A stretch of 64,000 bases of DNA from Rhizobium sp. BT03 (GTDB lineage: Bacteria; Pseudomonadota; Alphaproteobacteria; Rhizobiales; Rhizobiaceae): the NCBI RefSeq assembly GCF_030053155.1, contig NZ_CP125646.1, forward strand, positions 62,001 through 126,000, written 5' to 3'. Every line of letters begins with the position of its first letter. Within the stretch, counting starts at the first letter, position 1. The notes beneath the pieces are model-generated. The model was not told where the DNA came from. It ran no database searches and saw only the letters and a program-made list of their open reading frames with translations. Below, in pieces: positions 1-9,099 of the stretch. The translations under genes and the position numbers were made by a program.

Positions 1-241
1 CGGCGGAGCCGGCGCGTGGGGGTGCCGATTTTGTTGGAGCGGAGGTACGAAGCGGAGGCAAAATTGGGGGAACCGCGCGTCCTCTGACGCCGGCATTTCC
101 TCCCGGCACACTAGCCCGATCTGAGCAGATGGGATAATCGGCTTGGTGCCCATCTTTGACGGTGAGGAGGTGCTGCGCTTCGAGTTGATGGTAGAACGTG
201 GTCTGAGCAATCAGCCACAAGCATCAGAAAGGAAGCGCAGC
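1..241 (+). other. Probable left end of an IS110-family element (possible bridge RNA region)
   Basis: This non-coding stretch lies directly upstream of the IS110 transposase. In IS110-type elements the untranslated end next to the transposase start can encode a structured bridge RNA that specifies target and donor DNA. I see GC-rich segments but did not fold them, and I cannot fix the outer boundary of the element, so the RNA is inferred from family knowledge. The first 100 bases may belong to other DNA. Confidence 0.3.
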
Positions 242-1279
242 ATGAAGCATTATGCCGGTCTCGATGTTTCCGTAAAGGAGACTTCCGTTTGTATTGTCGA
301 TGAGAATGGGAAAGTCTGCCGGGAACGTAAGGTGGTCAGTCACCCGGAAGATCTCATCACACTTCTATCCGATCCGCAGTGGCGTATTGAGCGGATCGGT
401 CTCGAAGCGGGTCCGCTATCTCAATGGCTGTTCGAGGGCTTGGCCAAGGTCGACCTTCCTGTGATCTGCATCGAAACCAGGCACACCAAGGCTTTCCTGA
501 AGGCGCAGCCGAACAAAAGCGATCGCAACGACGCTCGTGGCATTGCCCAGATGATGCGCGTCAACCTGTTCCGGCCTGTCCATGTCAAAACCCTGACAAG
601 CCAGAAGCACCGCGCACTGCTTACCGCGCGCAAACTTCTACAGGAAAAAGCAATAGCCATGGAAAACGACATTCGCGGGCTGCTCCGCAACTTTGGCCTC
701 AAGGTAGGTGTTGTCGGAACGCCAAAATACGATGAACGCATTCGTGAGCTTCTCGATGGTCTGCCGGAGCTGATGGCAATTCTCGAACCACTGCTTGTCG
801 CCAGGGCAAAGCTACGCGAAGAGTTCGTGAAGCTGGATCGCAAGGTGCGGGAAGCGGCAAAAACTGATCCTGTCTGCCGACGTCTGATGACAGTCCCTGG
901 CGTTGGCCCAATCGTATCATTGGCATATGCTGCAACGATCGATATCCCAGCCCGTTTTCGCAATTCTCGCTCAGTCGGGGCAGCGCTGGGATTGACGCCA
1001 GTCCTCAATCAATCGGGAGAAAGTTGCCGGATAGGCCGCATCTCGCTGTGCGGAGATGGAATGATGCGAACTCTGCTCTTCGAAGCTGCACAGACGCTCC
1101 TGACAAGGGTCGCAAAATGGTCATGGCTGAAGGCCTGGGCCATGAATATTGCGAAACGACGCGGCGCCAAGAGGGCCATTGTTGCTCTGGCACGAAGAAT
1201 CGCGGTGATTTTACATCGGATATGGAGTGACGGATCGGAATTCCGCTGGACGCGAGTCGCTTCGGATGCAGCCGCATAA
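242..1279 (+). CDS. IS110-family transposase
   Basis: Recombinase of the IS110/IS116/IS902 family, which moves its element with a DEDD RuvC-like catalytic domain and a C-terminal helix-hairpin-helix/serine-containing domain. The protein starts MKHYAGLDVSVKET, the typical first strand carrying the first Asp. It continues with GLEAG (Glu region) and NKSDRNDA (Asp pair). Near residue 215 it has MTVPGVGPIVSLAYA, the conserved C-terminal transposase_20 motif. I chose the ATG at 242, which follows the purine-rich GGAAGCGCAGC, because it matches the usual family start; the frame is open upstream to 143. About 345 residues is normal for an intact copy. The frame shows no interruption, so the element could be active. 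Confidence 0.93.
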   Translation: MKHYAGLDVSVKETSVCIVDENGKVCRERKVVSHPEDLITLLSDPQWRIERIGLEAGPLSQWLFEGLAKVDLPVICIETRHTKAFLKAQPNKSDRNDARGIAQMMRVNLFRPVHVKTLTSQKHRALLTARKLLQEKAIAMENDIRGLLRNFGLKVGVVGTPKYDERIRELLDGLPELMAILEPLLVARAKLREEFVKLDRKVREAAKTDPVCRRLMTVPGVGPIVSLAYAATIDIPARFRNSRSVGAALGLTPVLNQSGESCRIGRISLCGDGMMRTLLFEAAQTLLTRVAKWSWLKAWAMNIAKRRGAKRAIVALARRIAVILHRIWSDGSEFRWTRVASDAAA

Positions 1280-1574
1280 ACCGAAGTTCGTCGAGATTTA
1301 AAGTTCCGCCTGGCGGCGGAAGACGTCCTTCGCGGACGATGGGTGATGTGAGTTCGGGAATTGTCTTACTCCGAGGATACTGCATCCTCAGGATGTTGAG
1401 CAGATGGAACCACATCATTCTTCTGATCCCATGGTGGGAGAGCTTCAAAGCTTATCCCGGAGAGAAGCGCGGGCCGCGAACGACATCACAAACCGCACAG
1501 GCTGAAACTCGTAGGCGCTTGACCTCGCCACGCCGATTAGAGAAGACATATTCCGGTTCCGTATCGCACCGAAA
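1280..1574. other. Non-coding right flank of the IS110 element
   Basis: No convincing gene. It probably contains the right end of the IS110 element and old flanking DNA. No inverted repeats are expected for this family, so the end cannot be placed by eye. Confidence 0.4.
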
Positions 1575-1609
1575 AAGCCGGCGGCAGGCTCGATGCCTGC
1601 CGCCGGCTT
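1575..1609 (-). terminator. Rho-independent terminator of the DUF736 gene
   Basis: Perfect 15-bp inverted repeat, AAGCCGGCGGCAGGC (1575-1589) and its complement (1595-1609), with a 5-base loop. Read on the minus strand, the stem is followed by a run of T (the A run at 1572-1576 on the plus strand). It lies about 50 bases downstream of the DUF736 stop codon. Confidence 0.85.
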
Positions 1610-1627
1610 GTCTCTATCGCCGGTTTG

Positions 1628-1650
1628 GGCCCCGCCTTGGCGGCGGGGCC
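1628..1650 (-). terminator. GC-rich hairpin after DUF736
   Basis: Stem GGCCCCGCC (1628-1636) pairs with GGCGGGGCC (1642-1650) across a 5-base loop, only 12 bases downstream of the DUF736 stop. There is no T run, so it may stabilise the 3' end and the stronger terminator downstream may do the actual termination. Confidence 0.5.
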
Positions 1651-1661
1651 TTGTCCCAGTC

Positions 1662-1973
1662 TCAGTCCCGGTTGGGGCGGGACCAGATCAGCTGGTAGCC
1701 GTCCTCGCCCTCGACCTCAGTCAGTGTTGCGTAGATCGGGGCGGGAAAGCTCGGGTCGTCAAGCTTGACCGAGAGGTAGTCGCGGTCGGTCTGCTCGGAG
1801 CGCTTCTGCCAGGCGGCGCCCAGCTCCACGGCCCCTGCGTAGATGCGGAAGTGCGGACCCTTGTCGGAGGGGGTTTCGACGCGGGCGATGCGAGCCTTGA
1901 CGTTGAGAGCGAGCGTGCGGATCGAGCCGTTGAAGCCGTTTTCGGTGGTGGTGAAGGTGCCGATGGTTGCCAT
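1662..1973 (-). CDS. DUF736 family protein
   Basis: Small soluble protein of 103 residues starting [18 protein letters not shown], the hallmark N-terminus of DUF736. It also has the conserved LNVKARI, HFRIYAG and [17 protein letters not shown] segments and ends in a WSRP-type tail. DUF736 genes are common on alphaproteobacterial plasmids and integrative elements next to conjugation or antirestriction genes. Their molecular role is unknown. The frame is open far upstream, but ATG 1973 gives the family start. The gene ends in two hairpins. Confidence 0.93.
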   Translation of the reverse strand: MATIGTFTTTENGFNGSIRTLALNVKARIARVETPSDKGPHFRIYAGAVELGAAWQKRSEQTDRDYLSVKLDDPSFPAPIYATLTEVEGEDGYQLIWSRPNRD

Positions 1974-2418
1974 TGTCGTATTCCTTTGCTGTTTCGGGCC
2001 GCGCCCATCGCGGCCTCGATGGCTGTCGCAGGGATCGGGGACGATCGGACCGCACCTGTAAGGCCGAAATAAAATGGAGGGCGGCCAGGAGAAGCTTTGT
2101 TGTTCCGCGAGGAATGAGCGCGCAGCGCTCAGGGGAAGAAAGTTTTGGAGGGCCGTTGCGGGAAGACGATCGAGGCGAAGCCGGTCTTCGATCTGACATG
2201 CCTCATCGAGCCCGCGAAGGACGTGGCCTGGTGCAGTGGTCGAAGGGATATGGCAACGGCAGCCGATCCTCGAATGCCCATCCGAACGCCACAACGATCG
2301 GTCCACTGTCCTGTCCACACGCCAAGCCCAAGCCTGGCGGAACCACCGAGCGCGGGGCGTTGCATTGCCCGCTCTCCGCGTTATCGTCGCGCCTTGCGAT
2401 TCGTCGCCTGGAGGATCT
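1974..2418. other. Intergenic, promoter region of DUF736
   Basis: About 445 bases between the DUF736 start and the small plus-strand gene. I see no supported coding sequence. Long open frames here match no family and look like GC-rich chance frames. Confidence 0.4.
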
Positions 2419-2595
2419 ATGCGTCAGCAGCCAAAGCCGTTTATCGTCGAAATCAAGCCGTCCCGGAAGCTCAAGCCGATCGACCGGAAAACCTCGATCT
2501 GGGGCAAACTGGACCTCATGGCTGATCGTGACGCGCCCACCGCGACCGACGGCCAAGAGCTGCCGGCCGCTGGCGAGGCCAACGACCGGCGCTGA
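2419..2595 (+). CDS. Small conserved plasmid protein, function unknown
   Basis: A 58-residue basic protein starting [18 protein letters not shown]. The ATG at 2419 follows a good ribosome site (GGAGGA at about 2410-2415). The [14 protein letters not shown]...SIWG pattern looks like a small conserved hypothetical protein I associate with rhizobial plasmids. It is the only plus-strand gene in this backbone block and it converges on ardC with 8 bases between the stops. Strand and start are supported by the ribosome site; the function is unknown. Confidence 0.6.
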   Translation: MRQQPKPFIVEIKPSRKLKPIDRKTSIWGKLDLMADRDAPTATDGQELPAAGEANDRR

Positions 2596-2603
2596 CCAAG
2601 TCT

Positions 2604-3530
2604 TCACGCAGCGAGCCGCTCGCCGGCGGCATCGGGCTGCAAGCCATGCAGAAAGCTCACGGCCCGTTGCGCATGCGCCGCGGCCGCAAAGATCGCCTTT
2701 CGGTCGTCCTGAAGCACAGTCACCCAGGACTTGATGTAACTGGCGTGATCGGGCCGCGGCTCCAGTTCGGGAACAACGCCGAGGTCTGCGCAGAGGAACG
2801 AACTCCCGATCTCCACCAGCATTTCTTCGAAGGCCCTGTCGCCACGGTCTTTGTGATAGCGGCTCAAATCCCGGTTCAGCCGACCGGGAGCTGCAGTCCA
2901 ATGCAGCGTTTCATGCGCCCGGGTGGCAACGAATGAAGCCATATCCTTGAAAGATTCCGGCCGCGGCAGCTGGATGTGGTCGGTAACCGGAGCGTAGTAG
3001 GCCTTGTCGCCGCCATAGCGCAGAACAGCGCCGGTGTTGTCGAAGAAGCGGTCGGCGTGCTCGATGCGTTCGAGTGGCTCGGCGACCGGATCGGGGCGCT
3101 GATAAAACTGATCCGGCAAACCCTCCACCTGGTCGCAGTTGAATACCGAGTAGGTTTTGAGGAAGGGTATGTCGCGCTCGACGTCGTCGCCTCTGGCGTC
3201 CTTCTCAGTCTTCGTGAAGCGGCTGGCGTAGACAACGGTGGCGCCAGTTTCACCCTTGCGGATTTGCGCGCCAAATTCGTTGGCCTGCCTCAACGTCATC
3301 CAGGTAGGCGACGAAAATCCCCGCGCGATGCCCTCCGACCAGAGAAGCAGCACATTGATGCCCGAATAGGGCGCACCGTTGTGGCGTAAGGGCCGAGTGA
3401 CCCGCCCGAAGGCGTGGCCGGCACTCCAGGGCTGCACCCAGGGGCGAACGCCCTTCTCGAGGTCGGCGACGATCCGTTCGGTGATCCGCGCATAGATGTC
3501 GGTGCGAGGTTCGTTTTTCCTATTCGACAT
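2604..3530 (-). CDS. ardC: ArdC-like antirestriction protein (ssDNA-binding domain plus zinc metallopeptidase)
   Basis: A 308-residue protein of the ArdC type. These proteins bind single-stranded DNA and are thought to shield incoming plasmid DNA from host restriction during conjugation. The N-terminal part (YARITERIVADLEKGVRPW, NVLLLW, GFSSPTWMT) is the DUF1738/ArdC N-domain. The C-terminal part has the metallopeptidase motif AHETLHW, followed by GRLNRD and the EEMLVEIGSSFL helix. ATG 3530 (MSNRKNEPRTDIY) is the family start; the upstream in-frame extension is not conserved in style. Its presence on a plasmid that also carries its own restriction system is notable. Confidence 0.93.
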   Translation of the reverse strand: MSNRKNEPRTDIYARITERIVADLEKGVRPWVQPWSAGHAFGRVTRPLRHNGAPYSGINVLLLWSEGIARGFSSPTWMTLRQANEFGAQIRKGETGATVVYASRFTKTEKDARGDDVERDIPFLKTYSVFNCDQVEGLPDQFYQRPDPVAEPLERIEHADRFFDNTGAVLRYGGDKAYYAPVTDHIQLPRPESFKDMASFVATRAHETLHWTAAPGRLNRDLSRYHKDRGDRAFEEMLVEIGSSFLCADLGVVPELEPRPDHASYIKSWVTVLQDDRKAIFAAAAHAQRAVSFLHGLQPDAAGERLAA

Positions 3531-3845
3531 TTTTCTGGACTCCATCATCTGGGCGGCGACCATCGCGGCCCGTCACGGAGGTTCATGAGCCGGGGTATTC
3601 GGGCAGCGAACGCACCGAAGGCCGAAACGTCAGTAGAGGACGGCAAAGCCGTTGCGATTTGCTGCCGCCCCCGGCAGAACCGACAACCGGGACGGGCCGC
3701 GCATGGCGTCGCATCGTCCTTTTTCAGGTCATCATTGCGAGCCACAGGAAACTTGCCCGTGGACATGACGAAAGGCTGGCTCGCGAGGAGCCAGCCATCT
3801 TCGGAGCATGGAAAAAGGCGGGATCGCAGCCCCGCCGGGGAGTGA
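3531..3845. other. Intergenic region upstream of ardC
   Basis: About 315 bases with no supported gene. It presumably holds the ardC promoter on the minus strand and the 3' end of the next gene's transcript. Confidence 0.4.
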
Positions 3846-4433
3846 TCAGCCAAGTGCGGCCATCTGGGCCTCGGCTGCCTTGCGGTCGAGTGAGGCGCCG
3901 GGGTTTTCAACCGGGCGGTCGAAGGGCTTCCAGGCCTCGCCGACGATCTGCTCGTAGGCGGCGACGGCGCCCTCAGCGGCCATCCTGAGCGAAAACGCCT
4001 GGATCCCCATGTCGGCTGCGAACTCACGCTTGCGCTGGGCGGCGCTGTCGTAGCCGACCGGACCATCGAGGTCCTCGTCGCGGGCATCATTGGCCGCCTT
4101 GGCGGTGGCGTCGCGAGCCTCCGAGACCGCGCGGGAGTAGAACTGGCCGGCGCCATGCGCGGACCCGACATAGGCGCCGACGATGCGCTGCAGATGGATT
4201 TGCATGGCGCGTTCGCCGAGCCCGTCGGAAAGACTGTCGGCGGTTTCGATGATCAGGCGCTCATGCAGGTCGCGGACACCATCGCCGTCGATCACGGCGG
4301 TTCCGAAACTTTCGGCGATCGCCATCGCCTGGGCGGCGTCCGGGCAGGTGAGCCGGACCATTTCGAGGGTGGCGCCCTTTCGAAGCTGCACGACGCGCGC
4401 TGGCTGGCGGGTTTGGGTTGCGGGCTTTGCCAT
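3846..4433 (-). CDS. Hypothetical protein, plasmid backbone
   Basis: A 195-residue, Ala-rich, probably helical protein with no signal peptide or membrane segment. It begins MAKPATQTRQPARVVQL and contains GERAMQIHLQRIVGAYVGSAHGAG. It matches no named family that I can recognise, but its length, clean ATG and position in a minus-strand run of backbone genes support a real gene. Confidence 0.7.
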   Translation of the reverse strand: MAKPATQTRQPARVVQLRKGATLEMVRLTCPDAAQAMAIAESFGTAVIDGDGVRDLHERLIIETADSLSDGLGERAMQIHLQRIVGAYVGSAHGAGQFYSRAVSEARDATAKAANDARDEDLDGPVGYDSAAQRKREFAADMGIQAFSLRMAAEGAVAAYEQIVGEAWKPFDRPVENPGASLDRKAAEAQMAALG

Positions 4434-4918
4434 GGGTTCGTCCTTTCTCAGTTTCCTCCGAAGCGGCTCCGGCCCTTGCCGGTCTGCCTTTCGGTGCGGT
4501 CAAAAGGAACCGGCGGAAGACGGGCGTATCAGGGTCCGGGCCTGCCTGGACGAGCGAAGCTGGGCTGCGTGCAAGCAGGGTAAAACCCTTGCGCGGCGCG
4601 CGGTCCTGCTTTGCCGAGGACGGCGGGACCCGGCCGCCCCGCGGCGCGATAGCGGCCTTGAAACGAACGGCCGCCGGTCAGACCGCAACAAAACCGAAGG
4701 GCGGTCCGGCAAGGGAGGCTCCGACCGGGAAAGACATGAGCAGGACGACCTGCAGCAAATCGCGACCCACCCGCCGGGAGCGGCTTGGGGCTCGACGGGC
4801 AAGCGCACAAACGCCCGGCTCATGGCAGCCATCGCCGGAGCGATTGTGGTCGCCAGTGACTGCCGAGTGTTCGAGCGACGATCCCGTGAGCCGGTCACCA
4901 GATTAGGCGCCTGGGCGG
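4434..4918. other. Intergenic region, 485 bases
   Basis: No supported coding sequence. An imperfect hairpin with CAGGG and CCCTTG arms occurs near 4573-4595. I looked for a rhizobial oriT nick motif and did not find one that matches well. Confidence 0.35.
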
Positions 4919-5347
4919 TCAGTCCGACTTGTCCGCATCTTGCCGGGCGGCGTACGGCTTCGGCAGACGATAGGGCTGCAGCCAGGTTGGCCCATGGGAA
5001 TTGCGCAAGCGACGCAAGGTTCCGCCGTCGTCATGGGGCGCGCCGCCCATCCAGACATGGTTGAGGATGCTCTTCCAGCGTCGGCCGTGCCTGATGGCAT
5101 AGGCTTGAAGCGCCCGTTCCTCTTCGGCGGTCAATGGGGGCAGCTTTTCGAGCTTCGACCGCGTGGTGACCGGCTTCGTTGCGGCTGGCTCTGCCTCCTT
5201 CGCGGCGATCAGCCTGTTGAGTTCAGCCACACCGGCTGTCAGGCATTCGGCCCCGTCAAGGTGGTGGAACCGCATCCAGAAGTCCGTCCGCGCCTCCCGC
5301 GTCGCGCCGATGCCTGCCCTTTGCTCCAGTTCGCCGATGGTGCTCAT
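4919..5347 (-). CDS. Hypothetical protein, plasmid backbone
   Basis: A 142-residue soluble protein starting MSTIGELEQRAGIGATREARTDFW. The middle contains LPPLTAEEERALQAYAIRHGRRWKSIL, which resembles a small helical DNA-associated segment. Its ATG overlaps the stop of the upstream gene (ATGA at 5344-5347), so the two are translationally coupled. No named family recognised. Confidence 0.72.
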   Translation of the reverse strand: MSTIGELEQRAGIGATREARTDFWMRFHHLDGAECLTAGVAELNRLIAAKEAEPAATKPVTTRSKLEKLPPLTAEEERALQAYAIRHGRRWKSILNHVWMGGAPHDDGGTLRRLRNSHGPTWLQPYRLPKPYAARQDADKSD

Positions 5348-5709
5348 GTCCGAACACCTTCCCTTGGCAGCTCGTTGTCTCCATCAGTCCGACCCGGAGG
5401 CAACAGGTGACGTGTTCGCAGCGCCGCGATTGCTGCATCCTGCCGGGCGAGCTTTCGTGTGAGCGCATCAACTTCAGGCTGACGTTCGGCCGTCAGAGCG
5501 GCCAGATTGGCGCGGTAGCGTTCGAGGAAGACGCCCGGCTCCGGCGGCTTGCTGCGGCGGTAGCCAGGCTGGCGCCGGCCAAGCAGCGGAATGAGCGCTG
5601 TCATGCGCCGCGTGATCTGCCGATCGATGAGATCGAGCTGGTGCTGCGTTTGCCGCCGCGCTGCTTGCATGCGGGTGAGTTGCGCCGCCTGTTGCTGGAC
5701 ATTGGCCAT
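5344..5709 (-). CDS. Small coiled-coil protein, plasmid backbone
   Basis: A 121-residue protein starting MANVQQQAAQLTRMQAARRQ. The first and last thirds are rich in Gln, Arg, Leu and Ala heptads and look like coiled coil (residues about 1-40 and 70-105). ATG 5709 shares one base with the stop codon of the original upstream methylase-helicase frame (TGATG), which fixes this start. It overlaps the next gene by ATGA. Function unknown. Confidence 0.72.
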   Translation of the reverse strand: MANVQQQAAQLTRMQAARRQTQHQLDLIDRQITRRMTALIPLLGRRQPGYRRSKPPEPGVFLERYRANLAALTAERQPEVDALTRKLARQDAAIAALRTRHLLPPGRTDGDNELPREGVRT

Positions 5710-7660
5710 CACGCCACCCTCCCGCCCCAACCCGCAAAACTTGAAGGGCCGTCATAGGCGACGTGCTTCGGCCGCGCTCGTTGAGCACCACGGCGAGCGC
5801 ATCGGCCGCGGAGGTGATCACAGGCGGCGCTGGCGGCGCGATGACGCGCTCGGAAAAGATCGGCCCTGGCCTCGCCGTATCTGTCTCCAGATCGTAATCC
5901 TCGATCGAGGCGACCAGCCAGCAATCGGGATCGTCGAGGAAGGGCTGAAGGTTCGGGCGACGATGCGTCTCGCGCACTTCGCCGCTCTCCGGATCCTCCG
6001 CTATCGAGACGGTGGTGTGGTTGATCGGGCCGAAGTCGCGCACGAAGCTCGACCAGACGATGCGCAGCCGTACCTGCGCCTCCTTCCACGGACGGTCGAG
6101 CTCCTGCGCCTTCAGCACCGCGCGCACGGCGTCACGGATCGGGATCAGCTTGGCGATGATGCGGATATGTTTTTCCGACAGGCCTTCGCCTGTCCGCCCT
6201 TTCCGCATGGTGACAGTGACCGGCTCGCCGTCGATAATTTGCATGAGACCGCGGCTTTGGTCGAAGAGGAAACTGCCCTCGCGCGCATGCCGGTCAACAG
6301 GCAGATCGACGACACGGTCACCGGCGTCATCCAGATCGAGATCGATTTCGGTCGGCTCGCCATCATAGAGGGCTTCCGGAAGAAGGCGGATCGCGGCATC
6401 CAGGAAAATGCCGAGATCCTGCCCATCGTGTGGCACGCAAGTATAGGTTTCGCCGAACGGCCCGGAGGTGAGCGCGTGTGTGCCGAGCACAAACTCCGGA
6501 TGCCGCGCGAACCACCGGTTCACCCGGATGGCGCCCTCGTCGGCCGTGGCCCCGCGAACCTCGTCGAGATCGAGCCAGGACAGATCACCCTCCGGCTCGC
6601 CGATCTTGCGCTTGCGGAAAAACAGGATGTCGATGACGACGTCCGTGCCCGCGTCAGCACGGAACGAACCCTCGGGCAGCCGGATCGCCGCCACCAGGTC
6701 GGCCGACTTGCCGATATGCTCGCGCGCGGCGCTGTCCGCCTTGTCCATCGTCCCGTGCGAGGTGACGAAGGCGGCGAGTGCGCCAGGCTTGAGCAGGTCG
6801 ATCGACCGGGCAATGAAATAGTCGTGCAGCCGAAGGGCGAGCGAACGGTAGGCCCTATCCGAGCGCACGGTGCGATCGGAAAAGGGCGGATTGCCGATGG
6901 CGAGATCGAAGCTTGCTGGCAGCTCCGTGCGCGCGAAATCGCCGGTGACGATCCGGGCGCGTGGCTGCAGCAGACGCGCAATGCGCGCGGTGACCGGATC
7001 GAGCTCGACGCCGGTGATGTGGGAAACATCGTGCACGTCCTCCGGCATCAGCGCCGCAAACAGGCCCGTGCCGATGCCCGGCTCCAGCACCCGGCCGCCG
7101 CGCCAGCCGAGCCTTAGCAGTCCGGTCCAGATGGCCCGGACGATAAACTCCGGCGTGAAATGGGCATATTGGGTTGAGCGCGCAAGCAGCGCCCGGTCGG
7201 CTTCACCGACGGCATCCTCGAGACCGGCGCCGATCGCCTCCCAACCTGACCGGAAACCGGCCTCGCCCGGCCGACGGAAAACACCGTTGGCAAGATCGGT
7301 GGCGCCGAAGCCGGTGAAGCGTATCAGCCGTTCCTGCTCCTCGCGCGTCGCGGGGCGTTTGTCGGTCTCGATCTCGGCGGCAAGCCGGATCGCCGCGATG
7401 TTGTCGCGCGCGCGTTGCTTCCAGCCGCGGGCGAGGCGACGGTCGGTCGCGAGATGGAAGTCGGCTCCGCGCGCCCGGGCTGCGGTCGACGCCTGTGGCG
7501 GGGCCGCTGCGACCGGCAGCGCCGGCGCAGGGGATGACGGATCGGGATCGTCGTCACCCGGTTCGAAAGCGCCGGCGAAGGCAGTCACGCCGAGACCAAG
7601 TCCCGACGAAAGCGTCGTAGTGCCGAAAAGGTCGATGGTGAAGGGATCGTCATGCGACAT
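5709..7660 (-). pseudogene. Methylase-helicase (N6 DNA methylase plus SNF2 type) gene with an internal deletion
   Basis: In rhizobial plasmids this family is very long (well over 1,500 residues), with an N-terminal class I methyltransferase domain and a C-terminal SNF2/DEAD helicase. The methylase half is present: LEPGIGTGLF (SAM-binding motif I), then AIGNPPFSDR (catalytic NPPF). After about residue 640 (ADALAVVLNERGR) the sequence jumps, in a different frame, to a short tail HVAYDGPSSFAGWGGRVA. That tail ends in the TGA overlapping the next ATG, as an intact gene would. The helicase half is therefore deleted, and the original frame reads on out of phase to 5474 over the next gene. ATG 7660 is preceded by CAGGAGA. 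A methylase-only product may still be made. Confidence 0.8.
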
Positions 7661-7770
7661 GCGAAAATCTCCTGATTGAAAGCGCACGAACCCGTCCTCC
7701 TGGAGGCTTCCAGTTGGTAGGTGATGCGCGGTGTGGGAAAAGGGTGATGGACCGCCCGCAGCGGCGATCG

Positions 7771-8175
7771 TCAGGTTCGCTCGATCACGAACAGCTGCAT
7801 GGAGTCCGGCAAGAAGGCGATCTGCAGATGGGTGCAGCCGGGAGTGGCCGTGATCAGCGCCTCGAGGCCTTCGGCGTCGAGGAAATCCACGCCGTCGTCG
7901 CCGCCGAAGGTTCGGCGCTTGACCTCGAACCAGTCCTCATCCTTGGTCGGATCGCATTCCTCGGCATAGACGACGAACGGCTTTGCGCCTTCGGCGAGTT
8001 TGCCATTGGAGCAGAGGTAGACCCCATGGTCTCCGACCAGCCAGAAACCGGGTTTCAGGTTATCGGTCGGGGAAAGCCCACAGTGGGGATCGCGAAAACC
8101 GCCATTGGCTTCGGCGTCGGATATGCCGCGCGCGATCACCTCGCGGACGGCTGGGATGGGAAAGGTCAGCATCAT
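7771..8175 (-). CDS. DUF3085 domain protein
   Basis: A 134-residue soluble protein. LTFPIPAVREVIARGI at the start, GFWLVGDHGVYLCSNGKL in the middle and FVVYAEECDP followed by RRTFGGDDGVDF are the signature segments of DUF3085, a family found mostly on rhizobial plasmids. No function is established. Two ATG codons in a row (8175 and 8172) follow a GGGGGAAG ribosome site; the second has the better spacing. It lies 12 bases after the DUF1419 gene and is probably in the same transcript. Confidence 0.88.
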   Translation of the reverse strand: MMLTFPIPAVREVIARGISDAEANGGFRDPHCGLSPTDNLKPGFWLVGDHGVYLCSNGKLAEGAKPFVVYAEECDPTKDEDWFEVKRRTFGGDDGVDFLDAEGLEALITATPGCTHLQIAFLPDSMQLFVIERT

Positions 8176-8187
8176 CTTCCCCCTCCA

Positions 8188-8790
8188 TCATGCCGCGATA
8201 GCGTCGGGCAGGAAGCGCAGATGCACCGGCAGCTTTGCCGCGATCTCCACATCCGCCAGGTGGTCCAGCAGCTTCAGGGTCGTGCCATCCCGACCGCCAT
8301 AGAACAGCACGGTGCGCCTGCCGCGATTGCCTTCCGGGAAACTGTCGCCGGCATAACCGCGATAGTCGTCATGACTGCTCGACCAGATGTGCTCGAGGCG
8401 CTCGTCGCGCGTCATCGCCCGGACGGGACGGGTCTCACGGTCCACGATCGCGTCACGCATCCGATCGGGCGATCGCTTGTCGGCGAGGTCGCAATAGCCG
8501 TGGAAATACCGGATCCGACCATCGATCCTGAGGGTGAAGAAGATACTAGTGATAGATCCTGTCAGGAACTCGCGCATGGCAAACATCTCACCACGCATCC
8601 ACAGCGGCGGCAGGATCTCGAACATGTAATCGTGGCCGGCCTGGTCCAGTTCGAACCATTCACCGCGATAGAGCGCGCTGTCATCATTTGCCCAACGGTC
8701 CGGACGCTGGGCGTGCCGATCGAACATCCGGAACATCTGCCGGCGATCGGCGATGCCTTGGTACACTTTGCGGATTGGTGAGACGGTCAT
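8188..8790 (-). CDS. DUF1419 domain protein
   Basis: A 200-residue protein starting MTVSPIRKVYQGIADRRQMF with FDRHAQRP, EWFELDQAGHDYMFEILPP, GEMFAMREFLTGS and FHGYCDLADK, all typical of DUF1419. The family is restricted to rhizobial and related plasmids and accompanies DUF3085, ArdC and methylase-helicase genes. No catalytic residues are established. It is the first gene of a probable two-gene unit with the DUF3085 gene. Confidence 0.9.
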   Translation of the reverse strand: MTVSPIRKVYQGIADRRQMFRMFDRHAQRPDRWANDDSALYRGEWFELDQAGHDYMFEILPPLWMRGEMFAMREFLTGSITSIFFTLRIDGRIRYFHGYCDLADKRSPDRMRDAIVDRETRPVRAMTRDERLEHIWSSSHDDYRGYAGDSFPEGNRGRRTVLFYGGRDGTTLKLLDHLADVEIAAKLPVHLRFLPDAIAA

Positions 8791-9099
8791 GGCTGGGCTC
8801 CTTCAAGGCCTCGTCTGGGCTGAAGCGCGGCACACCTTCGTGATGTCACCATTTCTCTTCAGCTCTTCCTGACCCCTCCCCCGCAGCCGCCTCTCCGTCC
8901 GGCCGGGTCAAGGGCCGGTGCAGCCCGGCGAAGCTTCACCCTTGACGCCGCCGGCGGGCATGCGGCACTTCCATATTCTTCTCTTTCCCGCTCCCCTCTT
9001 TTCCTGACCAAACTCGAAAATCGTCTATCCTGTGAGCCAGGGATCGTTCAGTCCATGGGCTGATTGCATCTTGGTCGCGGCCCGTTCGGGCGGCGACGA
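8791..9099. other. Intergenic region with a long hairpin
   Basis: About 310 bases without a gene. Arms GTCAAGGG (8907-8914) and CCCTTGAC (8939-8946) enclose an inner GCCGG/CCGGC stem, giving a compact cloverleaf-like fold of about 40 bases. It could be a structured 5' leader of the DUF1419 transcript or a terminator for the toprim gene; no T run is seen. Confidence 0.45.

Noticed and set aside
4571..4610. Possible oriT-like hairpin followed by TTGCGC
   Set aside because: The flanking bases do not match the rhizobial or RSF1010-type nick regions that I know, and no relaxase gene is nearby in the window.
5474..5764. Extended C-terminus of the methylase frame
   Set aside because: Low-complexity Ala/Pro/His sequence read out of frame through the next gene; the true tail is in another frame.
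5591..7117. 508-residue plus-strand open frame
   Set aside because: Antisense shadow of the methylase domain gene, whose motifs are unmistakable on the minus strand.
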